This document shows, one piece after another, positions 13,652 through 23,654 of a stretch of DNA of 64,000 nt. Under the pieces are notes generated by a model that did not search any database, was not told the origin of the DNA, and saw nothing but the letters and a program-made list of their open reading frames with translations. Position numbers and translations under genes: made by a program. Origin of the DNA: Desmodus rotundus (lineage: Eukaryota > Chordata > Mammalia > Chiroptera > Phyllostomidae); NCBI RefSeq assembly GCF_022682495.2, contig NC_071397.1:17804739-17868738 (forward strand). Direction: 5' to 3'. Each line of letters opens with the position of its first letter. Position 1 is the first letter of the stretch.

Positions 13652-13867
13652 GGTCCTGGCTGGTGTGGCTCAGCGGATTGAGTGCCGGCCTGAGAACCAA
13701 AACGTCACCCAATCAGGGCACATGGCTGGGTTGCAGGCCAAGTCCCTGTGGCCCAGTAAGTCCCAAGGCCCAGTAAGGCCTGTGTGAGAGGCAACCACAC
13801 ATTGATGTTTCTCTCCTTCTCCTTCTCCCTCTCTTCCCAACAATAAATAAACAATCTTTAAAAAAAA
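13652..13867 (+). mobile_element. VES-family SINE with internal 17-bp duplication
   Basis: Same family as the 3.94-kb copy. The target duplication ATAAGAGAACAGAC is perfect (13638-13651 and 13868-13881). About 14 nt around the B box are missing relative to other copies, and GGCCCAGTAAG occurs twice, 17 nt apart (13750 and 13767). Confidence 0.93.
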
Positions 13868-14094
13868 ATAAGAGAACAGACCGCTCATTAATTCTTAACA
13901 CTGATGGGATTTGACCGTTCACCATCATATACTCCATTCCAAAATACATCTGGGCCCCCTTTTCGGAGATGACTAAGATGTGTTACTGATAAACTCAGGG
14001 CTATTAAAGAACAGTGCCCTTCTTGTGTGTGACAAGATTACAGCCACACTGTCCCCCACCCCCCCAACAAGGGAGGGTGTGGGGCACACATATG

Positions 14095-14345
14095 GTCAGC
14101 ATCTCATGTTTATTCAACAATTCATCTGTTCAAGTATTTGTCTTTCCTATGTGCCAGGCCAGAGAAAAAGCCCTTGTCTTCCAGGAGGAAGACAAGTAAA
14201 CCCATATTTAATAATGAAAATGTTACAAAGAAAAATAAAGCCAAGTAAGAGAAAGGAGTATGTGTGGGGGGCATGGTATGGGGGTAATACTTTAGATCTG
14301 GCAGGTAGGGAATGCTTCTTTGGGGAGGTGGTGTTTAAGTGGGGG
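14095..14345 (-). repeat. L2-like fragment
   Basis: TATTCAACAATTCATCTGTT, TTTCCTATGTGCCAGGCC and CAGGTAGGGAATGCTTCTTT ... TTAAG follow the reverse of the L2 3' end. Confidence 0.5.
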
Positions 14346-14644
14346 GGCCCTGTCATGGAAATAACTAAGTGGGTGGGGAGCAGCAGGGAGAGAGGCCTCG
14401 AGATGGGAAAGCTCCTTGCGAGATCCCGCAGAGGCGAGGGCTGGGCAGCTCCGGGAGGCCTGCAGGTCATGGAAAAATTTAGGTATTTGCCATTTAGCGA
14501 TTATCTAGAGGTGGCCCCGAGGCGGAGGGAAGCCAGTGGCTCCAAAGGGTCCGTGCTCTTTCCCAAGTGTCCATTCGTCACAGACTCTTGGTCCCTGAAC
14601 CCCGCAGTGACGACCTTGGGCCCCAACAAGCTGGAAGCATGTAG

Positions 14645-14812
14645 CAGGGTCGTCCAGCCTGTGGCCCAAGGGGCCCAACACAAAATCGTAAATTTACTTA
14701 AAACATTGTGAAATATTTCTTGTGATTACGTGTCACAGTGTAGTTAATGTGTGGCCCAAGACAACTCTTCTTCTAGGGTGGCCCAGAGACGCCAAAAGGT
14801 TGGACACCCCTG
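14645..14812. mobile_element. Short hAT-like MITE
   Basis: 168 bp bounded by CAGGGTCGTCCAGCC and GGTTGGACACCCCTG, a 15-bp imperfect inverted repeat. The interior has GTGGCCCAAG twice, near each end, typical of a short hAT-Charlie-type derivative. The expected 8-bp duplication is not evident. Confidence 0.7.
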
Positions 14813-15114
14813 CTAGGCATTCCAGGGAGAGACTCTGGCCCCTGTAAAATGGTCACAACAGCTGCCAGGCCCATCCCCCTGGCGGTTTACAGTTCAGACG
14901 AGCTGTTCTGGCATCCTCGGTCTGCTAGGATGAGATTTGCAACGGAAGCTGACTTCGTTCCTGCTGTGCACCACTGCACATCACAACTCTTACGTGGGGA
15001 TTAATTCCTGTGGAGTCCCCCGGGTAGACCATGGGATCTATATGCACTTCCTCCAATCCTAGAGAGTCATGATGAGTTTGGAAGGTGAGGAAACTCGGCG
15101 AGGTCATATTGGGT

Positions 15115-15452
15115 TGTAGTCAGTTTGGGCTGCTATAAAAAAGTACCACAGACTACATGGCTGACAAACAGTGGACAAGTATTTTGCACAGTTACGGAGG
15201 CTGAAAGTCCGAGATCAGGGTCCCAGCGTGGTCGGGTTCTGGTGGGGCTCTCTTCTGTGTTGCAGGCGGCTGACTCCTCACGGCACCCTCACGTGGCAGA
15301 GAGCAGCCACAAGCAGCAAGCTCTCCTGACTCTCCTAAGGCCACTAATCCCATTCATCACTCGCAGGACCTCCTCTGAACCTAATGACTTCCCCAAACCC
15401 ACCTCCTAATTCTACTATCACATGTCTGCGGAAGGGTTTCGGCATAGGAATT
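15115..15452 (-). mobile_element. MLT1/MaLR-like solo LTR, antisense (ancient, non-coding)
   Basis: CAGTTTGGGCTGCTATAAAA, CACAGTTACGGAGGCTGAAA, AAGGCCACTAATCCCATTCA and CACCTCCTAATTCTACTATC are the reverse complement of an MLT1/MST-type LTR. It abuts an L1 3' end on its right. Confidence 0.75.
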
Positions 15453-15454
15453 TG

Positions 15455-16085
15455 TGTTTTTAAATAGATTTTATGCTATGACAGTTGTCCCATTTTTTCT
15501 CCCCTTTATTCCCCTACACCCAGTACCCTGCCTCCCACCAGCATTCCCCTCCTTAGTTCATATCCACGGGTCATACATATAAGTTCTTTTGCTTCTCCAT
15601 TTCCCATACTATATTCTTAACCTCCCGTTTATTTTGTGCCTACCATTTATGCTTCTTATTCCCTGCACCTTTCCCCCCATTCTCCCCTGACCCCTCCCTG
15701 CCGATGATGACCTTCCATGTGATCTCCATATCTGTGATTCTGTTCCTGTTCTAGTTGTTTGCTTAGTACATTTTTGTTTTTTTAGGTTCAGTTGTTGATA
15801 GTGAGTTTGTTGTCATTTTATTCTTGGTAGTTTTGATCATCTTCTTTTTCTTAGGTAAGTCCCTTTAACATTTCTTATAATAGGGCTTGGTGATGATGAA
15901 TTCCTTTAACTTGACCTTAATCTAGGAAGCACTTTCTCAGCCCTTCCATTCTAAATGATAGCTTTGCTGGATAGAATAATCTTGGATGGAGGTCCTTGCC
16001 TTTCATGACTTGGATTACTTCTTTCCAGCCCCTGCTTGCCTGCAAGGTTTCTTTTGAGAAATCACTGATAGTATTATCAACATAG
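15455..16085 (-). mobile_element. L1 3' fragment, antisense
   Basis: AATAGGGCTTGGTGATGATGA, CCATTCTAAATGATAGCTTTG, GGTCCTTGCCTTTCATGACT and CTGCAAGGTTTCTTTTGAGA are the reverse of L1 3' region text seen in carnivore and bat L1s. No open frame of size. Confidence 0.75.
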
Positions 16086-16219
16086 GAATTTGGAGAGTCA
16101 CAGACATTTAGTCCATGATACATAATTATTGACTGATGATAGGATTTAAACTCAGGTTTAATTGGCTGGAAAGCCTGTTTTTCTCACTCTGTATCACAGT
16201 GTATAATCCTTCCAGAGTA

Positions 16220-16350
16220 CTTCCATTCATTCATCGAAACATTCATTGATCATCCGCTGGGGTTTTGTGCTGTGCTGCGCACGCATTAGGGATGCAGACA
16301 CAAATAAGAGAGAGTTCCTGCACTCAAGTGTCGTAGGCTCGAGTGGGCTG
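16220..16350 (-). repeat. L2 3' end
   Basis: TTCCATTCATTCATCGAAAC, ATTGATCATCCGCTGGGG, GGGATGCAGACACAAATAAG and CTGCACTCAAGTGTCGTAGG form the classic antisense L2 terminus. Confidence 0.6.
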
Positions 16351-17504
16351 TCTAGAATTCTGCTACATCTCCCAGAATGCAGTGAGGTTATAATGCACAG
16401 AGACCCCCTGCCCCCCAACACCACTTTAGACTTTCTGAAATGGAGATCTGCCCTACTCATTAAAGAAGCTTGCCAGCTGCCAGGCAGGACGGGCCGTTGC
16501 CGTCATGAAAAGCATCCACTGACCCACTGTCCTCGGCTGACGTTGGTACTACTGTGCACAGTTGGATTTTGCTTGTATTTGGATCCTTAATTGTCACTTT
16601 TACAAAGTCTCAGAGATCACCCCATCATGACAAGTTAACAGGACAAGTTATTAATGTAGGTGCCTGCCCATCACACACGGGCAACGCAGTCGAAGGCGGC
16701 AGCAATTGCCAAGTGCCCGAGTGCTCACACGATTGTCAGGGCCGAGTGCAGGACCCACACACGTGTGGTGAGGGGCCGCAGTGCAGGTGGAAAACAGATC
16801 GCTCCATCAACAGCTTCTGGATGACTTCCTAGAGAGATGTGTGCCACTTCCAATGATCTTATTCAGCTCGAAAATAGCAACTACCAATTTAAACATACAG
16901 ATAAAAATCCCAGTATCCTTCCTTACACTACAAAATAATCTGTTATAAACAGCGTCTAAGATGATTTTCAATGTCAGTGCCCTAATTGTTTCCTTCAGAA
17001 TGGTTCCTAGAATTTGTAATTATTCTGTTTTCCTTCCAGAATGGAATTATCTTTTCACTGCTGGCTCCCCAGCAACTGGCAGAGTGCCCAGAGCAGGGTG
17101 TGTCCCCGTCCAGTCATCCTAGAGTCGAAGCAGGGGCTGGGGGAAGCAGCGCGTTCCTCAGAGGCTATATATCTACCTGTGGCCCAAATGATTTGGAATT
17201 ATCTTTCTTTAGTGCCCAGGAGCTTAGACCCAAAACTTTGTGATGCTGAAAAAAAATAAGTTCTATGTAGTTGTCTAAATTACAGTTGTCTCAATGTATC
17301 CAATTTTTTTAGTTCCCTACCCCAAAGCTCAACCAAAAGTAATTTGGTGGAACAATTTGCGTTCAGCAATAGAACTTAAAATCCGATGCAAAACGGATCG
17401 ATGTGCACCTTCTTCCTTGTTTACGTACCAATTTGGTCTTTCTTCCTTAATAAATAAGCGACCGCTACTGTACAGTACTGTGATAAACACTGTATATTGC
17501 ATTT

Positions 17505-17650
17505 TTGCATTTAACCTCAGGCAGCTGAGCTAAGCATGCATACTTCTCTTTACAGTCGAGGAAACTGAGGTTCAGAAAAGTGAGGTTAACTCGCTTTAAG
17601 TCCCACGGTAAATACTGGGTTGACCAAATGATGGCTCTAGTAGTGCTTGT
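17505..17650 (-). repeat. MIR-like fragment
   Basis: TTTACAGTCGAGGAAACTGA followed by GGTTCAGAAAAGTGAGGTTA is the antisense MIR core. Confidence 0.6.
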
Positions 17651-17890
17651 TTTATACTCAAAACAGTTTCATTAGATTGTACTGTGACAGCTATTATATC
17701 AGCGTGCATTTAAAAAAACTTAACCAAAATGGGTGAATTTTTGTGCAGCCATTTTAATATTGAAGATGGAAGCAAATACACATTTTCAGTGTATTATGCT
17801 TTATTATTTCAAGAAATGTAAAATGCAACTGAAACACAAAAAAGAGTTGTGCAGTGTATGGAGAAGGTGCTGTGACTGAGTGAATGTGTC

Positions 17891-18035
17891 AGAAGTGGCT
17901 TGAGAAGTTTCTTGGTACTATTGACATTTTGGCCAAATAACTCTTTTCTGTGAAGCTGTCTTATGCATTGGAAGATGTTTAGCAGCACCTGGCCTCTACC
18001 CATTAGAAGCCAATAGTGGGAGGTAGCCAACATAC
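17891..18035 (-). mobile_element. MER20-like fragment
   Basis: TTGGTACTATTGACATTTTG, TCTTATGCATTGGAAGATGT and TTAGCAGCACCTGGCCTCTA are the reverse complement of the MER20 right half. Truncated at one end. Confidence 0.75.
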
Positions 18036-20424
18036 TCAAGATATCTAAATCAATAGTTATTGGTGAAAATGAAAACTGTAGCTTTTATTTTACAGAGAAA
18101 ACTAAATGGACTTTTTGGCCAATCCAATAGCAAGCCTTTATTCTCACAAGTATGTTATGTCGCCTCCAAACACACACAGCCCCTTCAAGCAAAGGGGCGT
18201 TGCCTGTGCCCTGAGACACACACCCTACCTACCACACCCAGTTCTAAAATAAGGGTGGAGCTTTGGGTCTACTTGGGGCCATAACAATGTCCCCCTTCTG
18301 GTGCCCTTTTAAGTAAGGCACTGTGTTCTTAAGATTTGGATTCCTACTGTTCCCTTAATGTGCCTTTTGGCCTTGGTCTTCAAATACACTTTACCCAGTA
18401 CTCCTAGAGCAGAGGGCCAGAGCTCTATGTGAATGGGACAGTGAGCAGGCAGGCAGGCAGGTCAACCCCTGGTCACGTGGCTTTCTGAAGGGCTGACAAG
18501 CTTAGTATTTCATGAAAGTATAGGAAGGGTGAGGGAGTGGGAAAACTGGTGTTGACGCTTTGTTTCACACAGGTACCCGTCTGAGTGGGAATACTGTCAA
18601 CGGGAAGGTATACACTTTGTCTTGAAAAGTGCCGGCTTCATTAAAACACTGTCAAATTCATCAGTCAAAGGAAACCCACACCTATGCCCATTATTTGAAC
18701 AAAGAATACCAGCAGTACTATGTGTTGATATAATCACCGCTGAATTTGTTGTTATAAACCAACAAGGAATCCCACCCATGGCACGTTCCTTCATGTGTTG
18801 TGTTCCGAGCTTTCAGACTTCGGACGCCATGTCTGGTCAGGAGGGGTTTACAGCAGGGCTGAGGCCCCCGTTGAATATGAAAATCTGACAGATGGTCCCG
18901 TCGACCTAGAACTAACACATGAGTCCCGAGTCCAAGCACAGTCGCCTCCCTGCCCCTCCTTAGCAGGAGGGCATCTGGGCAGGAGGCGTAGCTAAGGACC
19001 AGTCTGGAAGGCATAATGACTACTTCCTCTGGGAACTCCGGGCGACATTCTATTACTTCCTCAGAGAACACCCAAATCCACCCTCTTCCCCTTTACCTGT
19101 TATTTTGAAAATAAGCAGTTTGCCCTGCATTCAATAGTTCAGTGACATGTGCTGTCTCACTGGCTCAGTCTTCAACTCATTTACTCACGCCTCCTTCTGT
19201 GCCTGAAGTGATCTCTCTCGGGCTACCTTTGGTCCCCAGCTGCTGAAACCCAGACTGGCTTTGAAGGCTCAGAGGAAGGCGACTCCTTCAAAGACTTCTG
19301 GATCACCTTGCTAGAAGAGGTCTCTCTCCTGGACTCAGCTGGTTTATATCAATTGCACGGTGGCTTGCCACAAAGCATCCAGTGCTGAAGTCGCCTGTGT
19401 GTATGTTTGATCGCAGTCTAGCTAAGGCTCCTATGGGGACTGAAGTCGTTTCTTACAGATCCCCGTTTGCTCGATACACCTGGCTCTGTCCTCTCCACCA
19501 AGCACTATCCTAGTGAAGCAGGCAACATTCTTCCCAGGTCTGGTCAGCTCACGAACATAAATGGGCATCAGGGGGCAGTAGGCAGTGTTCAGGGGAGTCT
19601 GGATGTCCTGCCACTACTACATCATCAGTTCCCGGGCCCCACTCTGCTTGTTCCTACAACTTCCAGCCTGGAGCCTAGGATGCGTTCCATGACCCTGGAC
19701 CACAAGCCGGGTGCGGATATCCTACACAAACTATGGTAAAAACTAGCCCAGACACTTTCTCCCTCTGGGTTTGTGCCATAACTAGATTGGAAAAGAGAGA
19801 ACATGAAGTTCCTAAAAATGTCAAGGATGACAAAAGCGTGTACTAAATCTATGTCTGGAATGAGAATGAGGCTGGTGGTGCAATGGCATGAGAGCAGACG
19901 GCAAACAAAGGCAAACACCACCTTCTCCATTGGGGACAGTATTCTCCAAATTAAGAGTGAAGAGAAAAAGCGGGTTCGTATTTGAAGTCTCAGACCCATG
20001 AGGGGTAGGGAACATCTGCTTACAATGAGTTCAGATGAAATACACTCAGGCACTCAAACGACCTGTGGGTGTGACCGCTGCACTGAGGTTGGAACCCGAG
20101 AAATAATGACCCACTGAAGACCAGAGACTGAAGGCACAGCCCTGTTTCCCAAAGGGGAAATAAAGTGGAATGTAGAAGCTCCAGAAGGTGAGGTTAATGT
20201 GAAACTCTGGCCAAATCTGGAGTATAGACGGTGCACCATTTTGACTCCTAACAACTGCTGGTTTCTTTTCAACTCCTGATTCAACAAAGAAAGTGTCATA
20301 CCCAACTAACTTCCTTCCCTTTCTGATAGGATTACTAGAGCAACCAGCCAATGAAATGACAGCGAAACAAACGTTGTAGATGGTTTAGAGGTGAACTGAG
20401 CGGAACGTGATCTTGAAGGTAACA

Positions 20425-20600
20425 GCTACCACTTCAATGGTTAGCTCTGTGCTAGACTCGGTTCAAGGGCTTTTTGTATCTGTTATCTACTTAATACCCC
20501 TAACAACCCCATAATGTAGGTCCTAACAGTATTCTCGAGGTCATCCAGGTAGGATTCCTGCCAGGCAATGTGGTTCCAAATCCTGTCTTTCCCGTGAATG
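20425..20600 (-). repeat. MIR-like fragment
   Basis: TTAGCTCTGTGCTAGACTCG, TACTTAATACCCCTAACAAC and CCCCATAATGTAGGTCCTAA match the antisense MIR left part. Confidence 0.6.
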
Positions 20601-21840
20601 CCAAGACTGATAAAGAGGGGAAACGGGAATACCCCTTCTATGTGGGTGAGCGGACTTGCCTTCTCAGTTCCACTCAGTCCCGGGAGAGGGAATTGTGGAC
20701 ACACATCTCGCCTCGCTTTGCCCTCTCACCCGCTCACTTCTCTGGGGGCAGGAGGGCAGTGTCGGACTGCCAAGACTGGGAGATGCCACCGAGCATGCTT
20801 TCTCGGCACAGTCAGGTCACCAGGGCGGAATTTGACATTACAAGGGGAGCTTGTAGTGTAAGTGGGTAAATCCCAGGGCTGACATTCACCACATCTGAGT
20901 CACCAGTTCATCACCAGACCAGCATCAGAACAGAGGCAGGCCATAAACCATTGATGTGGCTAGTAGCAGCCCTGGTGAGCTTATGTAATTAGGGTTACTG
21001 GCCTGGGTAGGGAGCCCTATTGTGATCTTGGCTCCACCCATCTCCTCAGTGAGAGACGGGCTATTTTGATTTCTGGACTTAAAGAGGGGGAAAGACAGGC
21101 TGTGATTAATCATCACTATCAAAGCCCAATAGTCCCTTATACTTTTCAGACAATATCCCAAATACTAAATGCAGTTTCTGATGACATTTTAAAGGTGATA
21201 ATGACAAACCGAAAGGCATCAGAAGCCAGGATCAAGCCTATACCAGGGCTGTGTGGTGTGCGGTTGCTGGAAGGAAACAGGGCCACTAACGTCATCACTC
21301 CCACCCCACGGTCCCCATGGATGGACCTGAGAGTCCGAAATGTGGTGGCTGGGAGGGGCCAGGATCTGGGACAGGAAAGGGTCTTTGGCAAAGAAAGTGC
21401 CAGAGCTTTGGGACCAAGGTGGGACCTCATTACCTTAGAGTAGAGGGTCAGCAAACCAGGTGTTCTGTCTGGCTGTCTACATGAAGTATGTGTGGCCCTC
21501 TGGTCTAGATTTCGGAAAGGACCTCTAACAGCCTGAGTGTGGGGAGAGGGAGCAGGAAGAGAAGGGAGAAAGGAGAAAGGAGTGTTCTTAGAGCCAGGGC
21601 CTTCTGTGGAGGAACTGGAAAAAGGCGGAGAGGAAAGAGCTGCGGTGGAACCACCGCGAAGCCTTCCTGTGTGGCGGCCCCTCCTCAGGCGAGCTGAGCA
21701 GCACCGCTACCTTTCAAACCTGGTGATTTACATCTATTTGGTGAGTCCCTAGAAGGTGAAGAAGATGGATTTTTCTCTAGTCTTTCATAATTTGCAGCAC
21801 AAAACCAATGTAAAATGAAAGCACAGATAATCAAAAATGT

Positions 21841-21846
21841 TTTAAT
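21841..21846 (-). promoter_or_regulatory. ELOVL5: Candidate distal poly(A) signal ATTAAA
   Basis: Plus strand TTTAAT, reading ATTAAA in the gene sense within AATCATTAAAACATT, about 1.67 kb after the stop. The position fits the expected main ELOVL5 3' end. Confidence 0.45.
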
Positions 21847-22508
21847 GATTAATTTTTGGACATTATTTAACAGTGTGGGTATATCCAGATGAGCTAAAGC
21901 ACACTTTGACAGCACACTATTGAATGTTTAGTTTCTGTATTGAAATATGTAAAGACTTTTGCAAACCAGTACCTAGGGAGACATACATTTACAAATATAC
22001 ACATTCTAGATTTGATAAGGTAAATGTAAACAGATGCTGTGACTCCTTCCAAACAGAAAACCCACAAGACTAATAAGAGAACCAATTGGCTCCCTATAAT
22101 ATGAATGTGCAAAATTAAAGCATGGTATTTACATAAATATCAAACCAACAAATTAGTTTATACATTGTCGATGACTTCCTAGTGTGTGTCATGAGTGGTT
22201 CGATGAGTACTTCTTCCTCCAGTGGGGAAGGTGTTTAGAGACTAAATTCTGACACCTCGAAACGACACACACAACAGTCCTTGTCTGCCTGACCACCGCC
22301 TCCGGTGCGAGACGTGATTTCATAAGTAGTCTATTATCTTTAAACGAACGATTCTAAACAAATTTTTATATTCTAAGCAGAAAGAAGTACAGGTGCTATT
22401 AGATTTACATTACACAAATGATGTCTATCCAATTTCCCAGTTCTCTTACGCTGTAGCTATCTGTTTAATTTTACCTTAATTTTTTAAAAGGAAGGTCCTT
22501 TTTCCCCC

Positions 22509-22514
22509 TTTATT
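22509..22514 (-). promoter_or_regulatory. ELOVL5: Candidate proximal poly(A) signal AATAAA
   Basis: Plus strand TTTATT, reading AATAAA in the gene sense, about 1.0 kb after the ELOVL5 stop. Use would give a short 3' UTR. Confidence 0.35.
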
Positions 22515-23513
22515 AATTTTGGTAAGCTAGGCACATTTTAAAAGGAAGTTTGTGTCAAAACAGATAGCAGTACAGAAAGCAACCCACATTTGGACCCTGG
22601 CAGCCACTGCTCATCTATGGGACTCTGTCAAATAGTAAATAATCCTCCCTCTTGAAAAGTGCCTCTCCTCTCTCTCATGAGTGGAAGCAAAATGGGCTTT
22701 GTTTCCCGTATAAAAACACTTAGCGCTTCGGAAATTAAAAATGGCCTACTCATCCTACACACGTCCTAAAATCTTGAAGATAAAGAATATATATTTAAGT
22801 TTCCTCCCGACTGCTTTAGAGCCCCCCCTTTACATTATCAATAGTGGCACTCAAAATAAAAAAATAAGATCTGTTAAAAAGTTAAACTGCCTGACTGTTC
22901 CACTATATTGGAGCCTGATTTAAAGCCAGTATCACAAAACCGAAGGTGCCATTTCTGATTTCCCATGTACAGGTCACCTGAAATTACGTGTCACACACCA
23001 GTTTCCTAAATCACGGTCTTTGATTTTTCTAATCAGAGCTTTTGGAAACAAATAGAAACTTGAAATATACCCTAATTTAAACTAACAAGCTTTGGGCCCT
23101 GCTTTTTTAATTTTAAGGCATGTGCGTTTCTCTACTGTATAAATTTACAATCACATGCATGATCTACGGTAAAAAAAAAAGTTTGGATTACAGTGTTGGT
23201 ATATTGTGAATCACAATTCAGCACCTATCATGTTAAAACTAATAAGGCAACAGCAGTGTTGTGTATACTACAATAACACTCCCTCTGCAGGGTAGCGCAG
23301 GGGTCGGTGAGAGCCCAGAATGTTAAAAATCTTACGCCTACTTGTCTAATCGGTATACGTTTTCTAGGGGTTTTGAACTGATGAGAGAGATCCTACGTGA
23401 ATCACACTATTGTAGGCCAGACGAGTTACAGCAGCTGTTAACGAGCATCGGGCACAACTGATATTGTGCTTACAATCAGGCGACGTGGTTTGGAGCTTCG
23501 CGACTCTTCAACC

Positions 23514-23654
23514 TCAATCCTTCCGCTGCTTCCTCGGCTTCACGTTGTTTTCCAGGGAAAAGCTGTTGGTGTGTCCGTTGGCAGCAGCCACAGACCCGTT
23601 CTGGTGGTCTCTCAGGTGTTCTTTCCTCCGGGAGGCCCCCTTCTTGTTGTAAGT
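23514..23654 (-). CDS. ELOVL5: ELOVL5 exon 8, C-terminal coding part and stop
   Basis: Acceptor GTGTTTCAG, then 46 codons (residues 253-298) and TGA at 23516-23514. The segment is hydrophilic and cytosolic: [20 protein letters not shown], then [17 protein letters not shown] and the basic end PRKQRKD. The Pro that human has between Ser and Leu in FSPLE (from memory) is absent, which explains the 298-residue total. The same exon continues without a break into the 3' UTR. Confidence 0.95.
   Translation of the reverse strand, partial: TYNKKGASRRKEHLRDHQNGSVAAANGHTNSFSLENNVKPRKQRKD

Larger units (their letters stand above)
1..21819. other. Intergenic flank 3' of ELOVL5, no gene recognised
   Basis: No open frame here has a recognisable domain, and none joins into an exon series with splice sites. 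In mammals the next gene on this side of ELOVL5 is GCM1 at some distance (established synteny); no GCM1 exon was seen. The named repeats are listed separately. The parts 1.35-3.9, 4.7-7.0, 8.7-9.95, 10.3-13.6 and 18.05-20.4 kb hold unassigned, probably old and decayed sequence. Within them 2.85-3.55 kb looks like one or two ancient repeats that I could not name. Confidence 0.7.
21820..23513 (-). other. ELOVL5: ELOVL5 3' untranslated region (extent inferred)
   Basis: AT-rich sequence downstream of the stop with no clear SINE or LINE in it, as expected for a conserved 3' UTR. On the minus strand there is a canonical AATAAA at 22514-22509 and an ATTAAA at 21846-21841. The second would give a 3' UTR of about 1.7 kb, near the size I recall for the human transcript, so the end is placed near 21.82 kb. 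The true cleavage sites are not visible. Confidence 0.55.

Noticed and set aside
13980..14711. 243-codon open frame, plus strand
   Set aside because: It runs through an L2-like fragment and part of a hAT-like MITE, has no recognisable domain, and no splice partners or promoter were seen. Chance in GC-rich repeat sequence.
18622..18888. Possible old processed pseudogene
   Set aside because: The frame looked protein-like at first (long hydrophobic and polar alternation), but I could match no known protein, A-tail or target duplication.
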